Source of the DNA: Desulfovibrio sp.
GTDB taxonomy: Bacteria > Desulfobacterota > Desulfovibrionia > Desulfovibrionales > Desulfovibrionaceae
DNA: 63,140 nt
Direction of reading: 5' to 3'
Assembly: GCA_017415765.1 (NCBI GenBank)
Contig: JAFQED010000009.1
Coordinates: 1 to 63,140 of the forward strand
In this document: positions 20,488 to 30,054 of the stretch, in pieces
Layout: every line of letters begins with the position of its first letter
Position numbering within the stretch: position 1 is the first letter of the stretch
Made by a program: the position numbers and the translations under genes
Notes under the pieces: model-generated
Told to the model about the DNA's origin: nothing
The model's input: the letters and a program-made list of their open reading frames with translations, nothing else
The model's database searches: none

Positions 20488-21765
20488 ATGCCCTTTCTGA
20501 ACGGGTCACAAATGCTGCCACACTCCCCTACCACGCAAGAGCAGCCTCCCCAAAATCTCCTGAGCCGTGACTTCCTGCTGATCTTCTGCATTGCCATGTG
20601 CAGCAACTGCTTTATTGCCGTATTCTACTGCTTTGAGCAGTGGCTTGATGCCATCACCGTGCCGCCGGCATGGCGCGGTCTGCTGATCTCCTCCCTTTTC
20701 GGCATGGTGCTGCTGTTCAGGCCAATAGCCAGTATCTTTTTTTTGCGTCGCAGCAAGCTGGCGGCCATGGCTGTCTCCATGCTTATTTTCAGCGCAACCA
20801 TGCTTGGCTACCCGCTGGTGGAAAGCAGTGGCGACCCATGGATAATCCTTGCCCTGCGGATGATACAGGGGGCCGCACTGGCTGTGACATCCAGCTGCAC
20901 GGTGGCCGTGCTGGTCTCCTGCATACCAGCGGGCCAGAGTGCGCGGGGCTTTGCACTCTTTTCCCTGACCCTGCTCCTGCCCTACTCCATCATTCCCGCC
21001 GTGGCTGAAAAAGTCCTGCCATTGCTGGGCGGCGAGGCTAACCTCTTTGCCCTGACTGCCCTGCTGGGCCTGCCCGCGCTGGTCATGCTCCTGCCGCTGG
21101 CCCCCCGTCTGCGCCAGCCCGATTTACCCCTCACCGATGCCAACGATCCACAGCAGGAGGACAGTTCACTCTGGCAGGCGATCCGCCATTCGGGACTGGC
21201 CCTGGTCTATCTGGCCTGCCTGACCTTTGGCACCATGACCATGACAACCATCTTTTTCATGAAAGGGCTTTGCTCGCTGACCGGAGCCGAACCGGCCATT
21301 TTTTTCTCAACCTATACCATAACCATCATGCTGGTACGCCTGATTGGCAGCCACCAGATGGACAGGTTACCCCGCTATCGGGTAACCGTACTCTGCTGTG
21401 TTCTGCTGGTCTGCTGTATGCTGGGTCTGGCCTGGGGGCCGCGCTGGCTTTTCTTTCCACTGACAGCCCTCTATGGTTTGTGTCTGGGGCTGCTCTACCC
21501 GCTGATGGCAGGGGCTATTTATGATCGCTCCACACCTGCCACACGCTCGCTCAATTCCAACATCATGATGGCGGCTTTTGATGCCAGTGGCGTCTTTGGC
21601 CCGCTGCTGGGGGGGCTAGTAGTGCAGGCCGGCCTTGGCTACCGAGGGGTGTTCACGGCTCTGGCAGTGGACATCAGCCTGTGCGGACTTTGCCTGATCC
21701 TGGATCGCCAGCGGCTGTTGCGACAGGAGGAACTCTCCCAAAAGTCTCGGTCTGACGCCAACTGA
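20488..21765 (+). CDS. MFS transporter
   Basis: A 425-residue integral membrane protein with about twelve hydrophobic segments in two halves separated by a polar linker (TDANDPQQEDSS). Charged short loops such as LRRSK and DRSTPATRS sit where MFS motif A and its repeat are expected. The substrate is not predictable; general architecture suggests drug or metabolite efflux. A GAGGTAGGA site precedes the ATG. The gene converges on the minus-strand gene at 21787 with only 21 nt between stops and no clear terminator. Confidence 0.85.
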   Translation: MPFLNGSQMLPHSPTTQEQPPQNLLSRDFLLIFCIAMCSNCFIAVFYCFEQWLDAITVPPAWRGLLISSLFGMVLLFRPIASIFFLRRSKLAAMAVSMLIFSATMLGYPLVESSGDPWIILALRMIQGAALAVTSSCTVAVLVSCIPAGQSARGFALFSLTLLLPYSIIPAVAEKVLPLLGGEANLFALTALLGLPALVMLLPLAPRLRQPDLPLTDANDPQQEDSSLWQAIRHSGLALVYLACLTFGTMTMTTIFFMKGLCSLTGAEPAIFFSTYTITIMLVRLIGSHQMDRLPRYRVTVLCCVLLVCCMLGLAWGPRWLFFPLTALYGLCLGLLYPLMAGAIYDRSTPATRSLNSNIMMAAFDASGVFGPLLGGLVVQAGLGYRGVFTALAVDISLCGLCLILDRQRLLRQEELSQKSRSDAN

Positions 21766-21786
21766 AACTCTTACCCTGTATAACCG

Positions 21787-22482
21787 CTATAAGCCCTGCT
21801 GCTCAATCTCGCTGCGAATCAGGCTGTAAAGCTCTGGCAGGTTTTCAACGCCCACAAGACGAAAGTCCGTACCTTCCCTACGGATGCGCCCGAGCACGGG
21901 ATAGGTCTCTCCATTACCTGCATCATGGACACTGAAGGGGACAAGCCAGTCCCCAGAGACAGTGTTGGCATTGGGCAGATTGGCAGGGACAAGTCTGGCT
22001 TCACCCACCAGGCAAATTTCCTTCCGCCCGAGGGAAGCATCGCCAAAAAGGGGGGAAAACAACCCACCAGTCGATGTATGACTTGGGTCTGCCTCACGCC
22101 CGGCAAAAGCCCCGGAGCCGACCCCATCCAGCACAAAGGCCCGCGCCGCTCCCATGAGCAGGGCACGGACACTGGCCGCATCCACCCCATCGCCAGCAGC
22201 ACGGGAAAAAAGCAAGGCCAGTATTGGCGGTAACTGGCTGGCCCCATCCGGCCTTGCTGCTTCGGCCGCCATAAAGTCCAGAACTTGTGCCAGGATGGTA
22301 TCCACATCAACAGCCTGTGCAAAAGCTGCGCTGTCGGCAGTTTCCAATGCGCTGGCAGCGCGGGTCAGACAATGGCGCGGATCATCAGGAGCAAAATCAG
22401 GCTCAATGCCAAAGGAAGTCAAGGCAGGGAACAGGCACAGGGTAAAAACAAGTACACCCGCAAGGCTGGACTGAATGTTCAT
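21787..22482 (-). CDS. Unknown exported protein
   Basis: A 231-residue protein with a likely signal peptide (MNIQSSLAGVLVFTLCLFPALTSFG-type core, residues 1-22). The mature part resembles helical periplasmic proteins of Desulfovibrio with no assigned role. The ATG at 22482 overlaps the cobU stop (ATGA) and is preceded by GGAG; the longer frame lies inside cobU. Its translation is probably coupled to cobU, though nothing in it suggests cobalamin chemistry. Confidence 0.7.
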   Translation of the reverse strand: MNIQSSLAGVLVFTLCLFPALTSFGIEPDFAPDDPRHCLTRAASALETADSAAFAQAVDVDTILAQVLDFMAAEAARPDGASQLPPILALLFSRAAGDGVDAASVRALLMGAARAFVLDGVGSGAFAGREADPSHTSTGGLFSPLFGDASLGRKEICLVGEARLVPANLPNANTVSGDWLVPFSVHDAGNGETYPVLGRIRREGTDFRLVGVENLPELYSLIRSEIEQQGL

Positions 22483-23057
22483 AACAGGCACTCCGGCAAG
22501 GTTCCTTTCAAAGCCAGGGGCAACCCACAACTGACAAGCACTGCCCGGGTACAGGCCCGCGCCAGTATCTGGTTGGCCTTTCCCAATACATCTCGGTACT
22601 GACGCCCCAAGGGGGTAACAGGCACAATACCGCTACCGACCTCACTGCTGACAACAGCCAGGGATGGCCCGCAGCCCTCCTCCTGCCACTGGCTGATGGT
22701 GTCGGCCAAATGCTGCACACGCTCCAAAACAGCCTCGTCCGAAAGGCCCGCAGCCAGCAAATTGGCGATCCACAGGCTGATACAGTCCAGCAGGACGACA
22801 TTGCCCCCATCTTCGGCAGTGCCATAGTGGCCTGTACGGATCTCCATCAGCACAGTCAATGGCTCCAGAGATTCCTCCCTGCATTGCCAGCCCGTACCAC
22901 GAGCCTCCTGGTGCAAGGCAACCCGTGCGGCCATTTCAGCATCTTCTACCCGACATGTGGCCAGATACAGCCGCCGGGGGGACTGGGCTTCGGCCCAGCG
23001 TTGTGCCAATGCACTTTTGCCACTGCGCGTGCCCCCCACAAAAAAAATACTTTCCAT
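22479..23057 (-). CDS. cobU: Adenosylcobinamide kinase / guanylyltransferase
   Basis: CobU phosphorylates adenosylcobinamide and attaches GMP to make AdoCbi-GDP in the nucleotide-loop step of B12 synthesis. The 192-residue protein has the P-loop GGTRSGKS near residue 8, ALHQEARG with the His that carries GMP, the LLDCISLW segment and SSEVGSGIVP. The ATG at 23057 follows GAGGTGGG at a somewhat long distance; a TTG at 23078 overlapping the upstream stop is an alternative start. It is relevant to the phage part, where a B12-dependent reductase is encoded. Confidence 0.93.
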   Translation of the reverse strand: MESIFFVGGTRSGKSALAQRWAEAQSPRRLYLATCRVEDAEMAARVALHQEARGTGWQCREESLEPLTVLMEIRTGHYGTAEDGGNVVLLDCISLWIANLLAAGLSDEAVLERVQHLADTISQWQEEGCGPSLAVVSSEVGSGIVPVTPLGRQYRDVLGKANQILARACTRAVLVSCGLPLALKGTLPECLL

Positions 23058-23074
23058 GCGGATCTTGTCCCACC

Positions 23075-24244
23075 TCAAGGCCTGACCTGGCTATCTGCCC
23101 CGTGCCCAATGGCCTGTATACCGTGTTGGGCACACCGCCGGGCAAGATCCCGCAGGACATTGGCAATGGCAAGGGCCGCAGCAGGTGCATCCAGGCCCTG
23201 ACGGGTACGCCGCTCCATCCATTCTGCCAGGAAGAGCAGACTGTCCTCATCCAAAGTCTGCCCGCCAGCCTTGCGGATGTCCCCCACCAGCATACGCCGG
23301 ACAGCGGCCCGCTCTTCCAGTGCGCCCCGGTAACGGGCAGAAAGACCGTCCACCCGCAGACGTGCTGTTGCCAGTTGGGGGGTATCGGCCTTGCTTTCAC
23401 GCAGGGTGTCCAGTTCAAAGATGGCTTCTGTCATCTGGGCATTGATGTCCACTGCGTTCTCAGAAATCTGCTCCAGCTGCTTCAGGCGTTTGCTCAAGTC
23501 CGGCAGGGAGGCGATCCCTTCCAACGCTCCTGCCACGGTTACGCAGCGTCCGGCCAGGGCCAGCTCCATCTGGCGGGTCTGGGTAGGGGTCAGGCCGCGT
23601 GTCACGGCTGCTGCCCCCAACCCTTCAATAAAACGTTCCACATAGAGACCATACAAGCCCTGGACCATGGCCGGATGAAAGGCATAGCGCAGTAAACCAG
23701 ACCGTCCTCCTTCTGCCTGTCCGGCCAGCTTCAGGCCATACCGCTGGTTAAGGCTCTGTACTCCCAGATTGAGCGTACCGCCACTCTGCCCCGGCTTATA
23801 GCGGGAAACCACATAGCCAGCCAAATCATCAATAAAGGCTGGGCGCACCCGGCTGTCCTCGCTGACTTTGGACATGGGCAATGGCAGTACATCATCCTGC
23901 CCGGCAGGCGTGACAGCCCCCTGCACGACCTGCCCTGCCAACGTCCCCGGCGCGGTGGCCGGGTGCGTTACGGAAACAGGTGGAGGTGGTGGAACTGCCC
24001 GCAACATATTGCCCATACCAGCCAGAGGGGTATCCCGTGCGATAGTATCAATGGTGTCAGCAGCCTGTTTGCGCCATGTTTCGCGTGTCTCCGGCTCGCG
24101 CGTCAGCCAGAAAGCCGTACCGGCCACCACAAGAAGGATCAGTACCGCCCACACAACCACACGGCGGCTGCCAGCCCTGTGCGGTTCTGGTTCAGGCAGA
24201 CTTTCTGGGGTGGCTAATCCGGCTGTTCTCTTTTTCAAATCCAT
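23075..24244 (-). CDS. Unknown single-pass membrane protein with helical domain
   Basis: A 389-residue protein. After a polar N-terminus (residues 1-28) a transmembrane helix follows (VVVWAVLILLVVAGTAFWL, about 29-47). A Pro/Val-rich linker (VPPPPPVSV) leads to a large, mainly helical soluble domain with predicted coiled-coil stretches near LPDLSKRLKQLEQISENAVD. The soluble part probably faces the periplasm. The ATG has an AAGGAG site. It is first in a three-gene minus-strand unit with cobU and the exported protein. I do not recognise the family. Confidence 0.75.
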   Translation of the reverse strand: MDLKKRTAGLATPESLPEPEPHRAGSRRVVVWAVLILLVVAGTAFWLTREPETRETWRKQAADTIDTIARDTPLAGMGNMLRAVPPPPPVSVTHPATAPGTLAGQVVQGAVTPAGQDDVLPLPMSKVSEDSRVRPAFIDDLAGYVVSRYKPGQSGGTLNLGVQSLNQRYGLKLAGQAEGGRSGLLRYAFHPAMVQGLYGLYVERFIEGLGAAAVTRGLTPTQTRQMELALAGRCVTVAGALEGIASLPDLSKRLKQLEQISENAVDINAQMTEAIFELDTLRESKADTPQLATARLRVDGLSARYRGALEERAAVRRMLVGDIRKAGGQTLDEDSLLFLAEWMERRTRQGLDAPAAALAIANVLRDLARRCAQHGIQAIGHGADSQVRP

Positions 24245-24577
24245 GAAAACTCCTTGCAGCTTTTACCGTGGCAATAAAGTTACCATTGCTTGTGTACACT
24301 GTGAAGTTTTTTCCAGACAGTTTCGTAACTTTTGGTAGAGATCTCACTGCGGCATCGGTTTCCCTCGATTTTTTCCAGCCAAGCAATAGAGATATTCACT
24401 TCCCTTCTGATTTTGCAAAAATTTCTATTGGTATTTCAATGATTTGGAGACAACTTTTCTTGCAAAAAATGAAATTCTCAAGCAATAACAATTATTGACG
24501 GCAATAAGAGCCAATGCTAGTGTTTGAAAACTCACTTTTTTTATGAGCTTTCATCCAACCCGTACACGGAGGAGTGT
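24245..24577. other. A+T-rich divergent intergenic region
   Basis: This 333-nt gap separates the minus-strand membrane-protein gene from plus-strand cstA. It has no convincing reading frame. It is markedly A+T-rich and must hold both divergent promoters; one candidate for cstA is listed separately. I see no known riboswitch fold. Confidence 0.6.
24495..24523 (+). promoter_or_regulatory. Candidate cstA promoter
   Basis: TTGACG (24495-24500), a 17-nt spacer and TAGTGT (24518-24523). The -35 box is good and the -10 box weak, which would suit a regulated gene. The position 55 nt upstream of the cstA start is reasonable. Confidence 0.35.
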
Positions 24578-26011
24578 ATGCCCAATTACATGTACTTCAT
24601 TCTGGCCTGTGTAGCCCTTGTTGTGGGCTACATTATCTATGGCGGTATCGTGGCCCGCATCTTTGGTGCCCAGCCCGAACGCCCCATGCCAGCGTATACC
24701 CAGGCAGATGGCGTGGATTTTGTGGAAATGCCCACCTGGAAAGTCTGGCTGGTACAGCTTTTGAATATTGCCGGTGTCGGCCCGGTCTTCGGTCCCATCC
24801 TTGGCGCACTGTGGGGGCCTTCGGCTCTTGTCTGGATCGTTATTGGCAGCATCTTTGCCGGAGCTGTGCATGACTATATGTCCGGTATGCTTTCCGTGCG
24901 TTACAAGGGTGCCAACGTTCCGGAGATCGTGGGGGATAATCTTGGCAATGCCGCCAAGCAGTTGATGCGTGTCTTTGCCACAGTGCTGCTGATTCTGGTG
25001 GGGGTGGTCTTTGTGGCAGCCCCGGCTGGGCTGCTGGCCAAGCTGACCCCTGTCTGGATGGATATGAAGTTCTGGGTCGTAGTCATCTTTGCTTACTACT
25101 TCCTGGCTACCATCATGCCCATTGATGCCATCATCGGTCGTTTTTACCCCATCTTCGGGGCTATCCTCATCTTCATGGCCGTGGGTATGACTGTTACCAT
25201 GTTCACCAGTGGTACGGAGTTCTACAATTCTGCCCACTGGGCCAACCAGCATCCCAAGGAACTGCCCATCTTCCCGCTGGTTTTCATTACTGTGGCCTGT
25301 GGCGCGCTTTCGGGCTTCCATGCCACCCAGTCCCCGCTCATGGCCCGCTGCATGGCCAATGAAAAGCTGGGCAAGCCCGTCTTTTACGGCAGCATGATCG
25401 CTGAGGGCTTCATCGGTCTGGTCTGGGCTACCGTGGGCATGAGCTTCTACCATGGGCCGGAAGCCCTGTCCGCAGCCCTTGCCGCTGGCGGCCCCGGCAA
25501 CGTGGTGAGTGAGACATCCTTTGCCCTGATGGGCACTGTGGGTGGTGTGCTGGCCATCCTTGGCGTAGTGGTGCTGCCCATCACCTCTGGCGATACGGCT
25601 TTCCGCGCTGCCCGCCTGACCATTGCCGAGACCTTCCGCTATTCGCAAAAGCCCATCATGTCGCGCCTGTATATCGCTCTGCCCATGTTTGCCATCGGCA
25701 TCGTGCTTTCACTGGTGGACTTCAACATTATCTGGCGGTACTTTGGCTGGGCCAACCAGTCGCTGGCTACCATCATGCTCTGGACCGCCGCTGTCTGGTT
25801 GGCCCGGCATGAACGCTTCCACTGGATATGCAGTCTGCCCGCCACATTCATGACGGCGGTCTGCGTCAGCTACATCTGCTACGAACCCACCATGGGGCTG
25901 GGCCTTGGCATTGACATTGCGAATATGATTGGCGTGGCACTGGCACTGGTCTGCTTTGTGGCCTTCATGATGCTGGGCCGTCGTAGGCTCGCCCCTGCCG
26001 AGCAAGCCTAG
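24578..26011 (+). CDS. cstA: Carbon starvation protein A (CstA family)
   Basis: CstA-family inner-membrane transporter, linked to peptide or pyruvate uptake. The 477-residue protein has about a dozen hydrophobic helices. Conserved segments are ITSGDTAFRAARL, SGFHATQSPLMARC, and HDYMSGMLSVRYKGANVPEIVG in the N-terminal half. It is the short form, without the long C-terminal extension of E. coli CstA. The ATG at 24578 lies behind GGAGGAG; the longer frame from 24524 has no site. A strong terminator follows. Confidence 0.92.
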   Translation: MPNYMYFILACVALVVGYIIYGGIVARIFGAQPERPMPAYTQADGVDFVEMPTWKVWLVQLLNIAGVGPVFGPILGALWGPSALVWIVIGSIFAGAVHDYMSGMLSVRYKGANVPEIVGDNLGNAAKQLMRVFATVLLILVGVVFVAAPAGLLAKLTPVWMDMKFWVVVIFAYYFLATIMPIDAIIGRFYPIFGAILIFMAVGMTVTMFTSGTEFYNSAHWANQHPKELPIFPLVFITVACGALSGFHATQSPLMARCMANEKLGKPVFYGSMIAEGFIGLVWATVGMSFYHGPEALSAALAAGGPGNVVSETSFALMGTVGGVLAILGVVVLPITSGDTAFRAARLTIAETFRYSQKPIMSRLYIALPMFAIGIVLSLVDFNIIWRYFGWANQSLATIMLWTAAVWLARHERFHWICSLPATFMTAVCVSYICYEPTMGLGLGIDIANMIGVALALVCFVAFMMLGRRRLAPAEQA

Positions 26012-26065
26012 TACTCTTGCTTCTCCCCCCGGCCCGGACTATACTTGATGGGCCGGAACACTTCC

Positions 26066-26096
26066 GGGCAGGGCCTTTGGCCCTGCCCTTTCTCTA
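26066..26096 (+). terminator. Rho-independent terminator after cstA
   Basis: GGGCAGGGCC (26066-26075) pairs with GGCCCTGCCC (26079-26088) around TTT and is followed by a T-rich tail. It isolates cstA from thiD. Confidence 0.88.
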
Positions 26097-26114
26097 TTTT
26101 TTGACGGAGGCAGC

Positions 26115-26915
26115 ATGTCCACCCATCCCAATATCCTGACCATTGCCGGTTCCGACTCCGGCGGAGGTGCGGGTATCCAGGCCGACCTTAAAACCATTAT
26201 GGCTCTTGGCGGGTATGGTATGAGTGTCATCACCGCTCTGACAGCCCAAAATGGGGAAGGGGTCAGCGGTATCCACGCGCCGGAACCGGACTTTGTTGCC
26301 CTGCAGCTACAAACGGTACTGGATGGCTTTCCTGTGGCCGCAGCCAAGACCGGTATGCTCTTTTCTGCCGGGGTCATCCGCGCACTGGTTCCCATCCTGA
26401 GCGATCGTGACTTCCCACTGGTAGTAGATCCGGTTTCAGTGAGTCAGAGTGGCAGCCGCCTCCTGCGCGAGGACGCCATCACAGCACTAAAAGAAGAAGT
26501 CTTGCCCCTGGCAGACCTGCTGACCCCCAATCGCCCGGAAGCCGAAATGCTGACCGGCATGGCCATTGACGGTCAGGAAGCAGCCTTTGCCGCTGGTGAA
26601 CGTTTGCTGCAAATGGGGGCCAAGGCGGTGCTCATCAAGGGCGGACATATGGAAAGCAGCATCATGGTCACGGATTTTCTCTGCCAGCCCGGACAGCCGC
26701 CCAAGGCCTTGCCACAGGCACGGGTGGAGACTGGCAATAATCACGGCACGGGTTGCACGCTTTCAGCAGCCATAGCTGTAGGATTGGGCAAGGGGCTGCC
26801 ACTTCAGGCTGCTGTTGCCAGTGCGCAACGCTATCTGAACCTGGCCCTCCGCAAGAGCTACAATCCTGGCAAAGGCGCAGGGCCAGTCAACCACGCTGCG
26901 GGGCTTCTAGGCTGA
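26115..26915 (+). CDS. thiD: Hydroxymethylpyrimidine/phosphomethylpyrimidine kinase
   Basis: ThiD phosphorylates HMP to HMP-PP for thiamine synthesis. The 266-residue ribokinase-fold protein begins with the family motif [19 protein letters not shown]. Later come [21 protein letters not shown] and the catalytic anion-hole segment [14 protein letters not shown]. An ACGGAGG site precedes the ATG. No TPP riboswitch is evident in the ~100 nt upstream, and no other thi gene is adjacent. Confidence 0.93.
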   Translation: MSTHPNILTIAGSDSGGGAGIQADLKTIMALGGYGMSVITALTAQNGEGVSGIHAPEPDFVALQLQTVLDGFPVAAAKTGMLFSAGVIRALVPILSDRDFPLVVDPVSVSQSGSRLLREDAITALKEEVLPLADLLTPNRPEAEMLTGMAIDGQEAAFAAGERLLQMGAKAVLIKGGHMESSIMVTDFLCQPGQPPKALPQARVETGNNHGTGCTLSAAIAVGLGKGLPLQAAVASAQRYLNLALRKSYNPGKGAGPVNHAAGLLG

Positions 26916-27046
26916 TATGACAGTCAGCGCGTAGCTGTTCCTCATGCTTGGCACTGGCCCAGTGTTTGCAGCAGGTGGCAATAGTCGCTGTATCCGTGAA
27001 GAACTGTCAAAAAATGGGCATCCCGCTACCCACAACAGCAGACAAG

Positions 27047-27484
27047 ATGGCATTCCGCTTCAGTATGCAAAAGGTTCTCGAATACCGGGAACAACAGGAA
27101 GAAGAAGCCAAGGTACGTCTTGGCGCGGCCCAGAGCCGTCTGCTGGATGCCCGTCAGAATGAAGCCAGGCTGCGCAGCGAGATAATCGCCACCCGTGACA
27201 GGATGGACAGCATAGGTTTTGTGAACCAGGGTGAACGCTGGCTGCAGGAACAATATCTCAAAGGCTTGCAGAGTGATTTAGCCAATGCCGTGATGCAGAT
27301 CCGCATGGCCGAACAACTGGTAGAAGAAGCCCGCAAGCTGCTGGCCGCCCGCGCTATGGACCGCAAGCTGCTGGACAAGCTCAAGGAACGGCAAAAACAG
27401 CATTACCAGCACGATGCCTCCCTGAAGGAGCAACATTTCAATGACGAAATCGCGACACTCCGCTACAAGGCTCCGTCTTTCTAG
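27047..27484 (+). CDS. fliJ: Flagellar FliJ-like protein
   Basis: A 145-residue, almost wholly alpha-helical coiled-coil protein beginning MAFRFSMQKVLEYREQQEEEAK, the typical FliJ N-terminus and length. FliJ is a soluble chaperone of the flagellar type III export gate and interacts with the FliI ATPase ring. The start at 27047 is chosen on this match; the longer frame from 26948 adds a non-family stretch. It overlaps the MotE-like gene by 44 nt, supporting a flagellar context. No other fli gene is in the window. Confidence 0.78.
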   Translation: MAFRFSMQKVLEYREQQEEEAKVRLGAAQSRLLDARQNEARLRSEIIATRDRMDSIGFVNQGERWLQEQYLKGLQSDLANAVMQIRMAEQLVEEARKLLAARAMDRKLLDKLKERQKQHYQHDASLKEQHFNDEIATLRYKAPSF

Positions 27485-28616
27485 TCTTTTTCGCTGGCTG
27501 GCGATGCTTTGCTTTATCAAATTGTGTCTTGTGGCTATGCTTATGCTGGACTTGCCCCTGCCCGGATGGCTTGGGGGGGACAGCACGTTGTCCGAAAATC
27601 CTCTGGTCAGTCAGCAGCCAGAACATCAGGTGAGCCAGCAGATAGAACAGCTTGCTCTGAAGCCCTCAAGCCCAGCCGCAGGGCCGGAAAGTCCTGAAGG
27701 GCAGCTGCAGGTGACACAGCACCCGTCTGTCTCATCCGTGCTGGCAGCAATAGACAGAATTGACGCCACGCACAGGGATGCTGCCCCTGAGCCGCAGGGA
27801 GCCGCAGCAGCCCGTCTGGCCGCTACGACCAAACCGCAGCCGCAGACTCCGCCAGTGGCAGCGGTTCCCCCTCTGACCACTCCCCTGCTGCGGGCAGGCG
27901 TGACCAGCAAGCCTAAGCCAGAGGAAGGCTTGCTGAATATGCTGGGCCTGACCCGTCTGCCCATTCCGGCCTTGGGCAGCGTACAAACAGCCCATGCCGC
28001 CGCACAGGATATGCCCGTGCCGTCTGTCCCTCTTGGTGGCGACTCCCCCTTTGCACCGGCGGAACAAGTCAGCCCCTTGCGCGGCGCAGCAGGCTCTGCT
28101 TCCGTGTCCCCAGAGGCACCGGTCGTCCCCGCTCTGCCCGGCATCATGACTGCCCAGGCAACCAATATCCCGCAGGACAACAACTTTCCCGGTTTGCCCC
28201 GTAGCAGGGACATTACCAGTCCCGCCCCTGCGCCCAATATTACCCCCAATAGCCCTCCTGGAGACCCCAATTTTAAGGCGCAGGAGCTGGCTCGACAGCA
28301 GCAGGACATTCTGATGCTCCGTCAGCAGATGGATCAGCGTCTGCGCGAGCTGGAAGAGGCCGAGCGCAAGATGAAGGACATGATAAGTCAGGCCCGTGAG
28401 CTTGAAGACCGCAAAGTGCGCAACCTCATCCAGATGTATGCCAACATGAAGCCACGCATGGCGGCCAAGGCCTTGGAAAGCATGGACGAGCGCGTGGCTG
28501 TCAGGATATTGTCAGGTATGGCACCCAAGCAATCCGGCGAAATCCTTACCTACACCAACCCGTCCAAGACAGCCAAGTTTACCGAGCTTATCACGCGTAT
28601 GAGGATGCCTGACTGA
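27441..28616 (+). CDS. MotE-like protein with MgtE_N-type C-terminus
   Basis: A 391-residue protein with an N-terminal hydrophobic anchor (about residues 16-38). A long, low-complexity Pro/Ala/Ser-rich linker of roughly 230 residues follows, then a coiled coil (about 278-325). The end (MYANMKPRMAAKALESMDE to the TITRMR-like finish) is an MgtE_N/MotE-type helical domain. Family members act as flagellar motor chaperones or assembly factors. It overlaps fliJ, which agrees with this. The linker is unusually long. Confidence 0.75.
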   Translation: MTKSRHSATRLRLSSLFRWLAMLCFIKLCLVAMLMLDLPLPGWLGGDSTLSENPLVSQQPEHQVSQQIEQLALKPSSPAAGPESPEGQLQVTQHPSVSSVLAAIDRIDATHRDAAPEPQGAAAARLAATTKPQPQTPPVAAVPPLTTPLLRAGVTSKPKPEEGLLNMLGLTRLPIPALGSVQTAHAAAQDMPVPSVPLGGDSPFAPAEQVSPLRGAAGSASVSPEAPVVPALPGIMTAQATNIPQDNNFPGLPRSRDITSPAPAPNITPNSPPGDPNFKAQELARQQQDILMLRQQMDQRLRELEEAERKMKDMISQARELEDRKVRNLIQMYANMKPRMAAKALESMDERVAVRILSGMAPKQSGEILTYTNPSKTAKFTELITRMRMPD

Positions 28617-29422
28617 TGCGTCTGCGGCTGGTGCTGGCCTATCTGGGAACGGCCTACAGTGGCTGGCAGATACAGGAAAAACCTTGTCCACCGCCCACCA
28701 TACAGGGACGGCTGGAAGCCGCGCTGCATAGACTGACCGGTCGGCAGATACGGATTTTTGGCTCTGGCCGTACCGATGCCGGAGTCCATGCCCACGCCCA
28801 AGTGGCCCATTGCGATGTCCCCGATGCCAGGGCCGGGCAGGACTGGCGACGTTGCCTCAACGCCTTGCTGCCGGATGACATCCGCGTACTGGGGGCCTTT
28901 CCGGCCCTGCCGGACTTTCATGCCCGCAAGGACGCCTGCTGCAAGACCTATGTGTATCAATTTTGGCAGGAACACGCCTTTATCCCGCCGGCCCTGACAC
29001 CCTTCGTCTGGTCGTGTGGCCCTCTGGATGTTGCTGCCATGCTGGCCGCTCTCCCCTGCCTACAAGGAGAGCACGACTTTGCCAGTTTGCAAAACGCCGG
29101 TACGGATATTGATGGTACCGTCCGCCGGATCAGTCATCTGGAACTGGAAACCATGCCACAGCAGAGTTTCTATCCGACGCATGCGCCCCTGCTGCGGCTG
29201 CGTGTGACAGCCAACGGCTTTCTTAAGCAGATGGTGCGCAATATAGCTGGTCTTGTGGTGGCCTGTGGTCGGGGCAAGCTGGATGCAGGGCAGATCCCTA
29301 CCATTCTGGCGGCCTGTGACCGCCGTGCCCTGCCTTCGCCCACCGCCCCTCCGGGGGGATTGACCCTGGCACAGGTAGAATACCCCACGCACAGGCTGGC
29401 AATACCCCACGATCCGGTATAA
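28616..29422 (+). CDS. truA: tRNA pseudouridine synthase A
   Basis: TruA makes pseudouridine at positions 38-40 of the tRNA anticodon arm. The 268-residue protein has the catalytic-Asp motif GSGRTDAGVHAHAQV, YVYQFW-type beta strands and the late FLKQMVRNIAG motif. The ATG overlaps the upstream stop by one base (TGATG), so it is probably translated from the flagellar-gene transcript. Confidence 0.95.
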   Translation: MRLRLVLAYLGTAYSGWQIQEKPCPPPTIQGRLEAALHRLTGRQIRIFGSGRTDAGVHAHAQVAHCDVPDARAGQDWRRCLNALLPDDIRVLGAFPALPDFHARKDACCKTYVYQFWQEHAFIPPALTPFVWSCGPLDVAAMLAALPCLQGEHDFASLQNAGTDIDGTVRRISHLELETMPQQSFYPTHAPLLRLRVTANGFLKQMVRNIAGLVVACGRGKLDAGQIPTILAACDRRALPSPTAPPGGLTLAQVEYPTHRLAIPHDPV

Positions 29423-29615
29423 ACGCGGGATTGGCGTAAAAGAGCAGACTGAGATGACAACTTCGTGCTCGCTGTTCTAGCTGCTACTCCGGCCCTTTGA
29501 TTTCATGCGATTACCCTGCGACTGCCCTGCTTTGCCATTGCAAGGGCACAAGGCTGCATGGTATCCCCTGACAGGAACACTTTTCTGGAAACTTCAGACA
29601 TCGGGGAGGATAGCC

Positions 29616-29963
29616 ATGAATTACGATCTCTGTCTGCATCTTGACAGCAATGACCCGGCCATGCTGCGCCTTGTCCTGAAAAATGCCACCAACTACCTCA
29701 ATGCCCTGCCCGACGAAAAGGTCAGTCTGAGCGTAGTGGTCAATGGGCCGGGTGTAGTGCATTTTGCCACGACCGATGCAGATATGCGCCAACAGACAGA
29801 AGGCCTGATGGCCCGCGGTGTACGCTTTTGCCTGTGTGCCAATGCCTTGGCCGACAACCAGCTCACTGCGGCAGACCTCTGGCCCGGTTGCGAAGTTGTC
29901 CCCGCCGGACTGGTGGAAGTGGTGCGCTTGCAGCGGGCCGGTTACGCCTATATCCGGCCCTGA
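29616..29963 (+). CDS. DsrE-family protein
   Basis: A 115-residue protein of the DsrE/DsrF/TusD superfamily, small alpha/beta proteins that often carry a sulfur-relay cysteine. The start MNYDLCLHLDSNDPAMLRL, the VVVNGPGVVHFA strand and the conserved-position Cys in VRFCLCANAL support this. The ATG at 29616 follows GGGGAGGA; the frame from 29505 lacks a site. The sulfur-carrier role is a family inference. Confidence 0.8.
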   Translation: MNYDLCLHLDSNDPAMLRLVLKNATNYLNALPDEKVSLSVVVNGPGVVHFATTDADMRQQTEGLMARGVRFCLCANALADNQLTAADLWPGCEVVPAGLVEVVRLQRAGYAYIRP

Positions 29964-29975
29964 CCCCATAAATAC

Positions 29976-30001
29976 GGCTGGCCGCCAACAGGCGGCCAGC
30001 C
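29976..30001. terminator. Shared hairpin between converging dsrE-like and hemL genes
   Basis: An 11-bp perfect stem (GGCTGGCCGCC 29976-29986, GGCGGCCAGCC 29991-30001) with an AACA loop between two converging genes. It probably terminates both directions, although neither side has a long T-run. Confidence 0.7.
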
Positions 30002-30054
30002 AAAAGAACCAAGTCACGACAATCCGTTAAAAGCGCAGCCGTGCAGTCTTTGCC

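Noticed and set aside
23058-23078. TTG at 23078 as cobU start
   Set aside because: It would overlap the upstream stop, but family proteins begin close to the P-loop as with ATG 23057; kept only as an alternative.
26012-26114. TPP riboswitch upstream of thiD
   Set aside because: The gap is nearly filled by the cstA terminator; no CUGAGA or related core is present.
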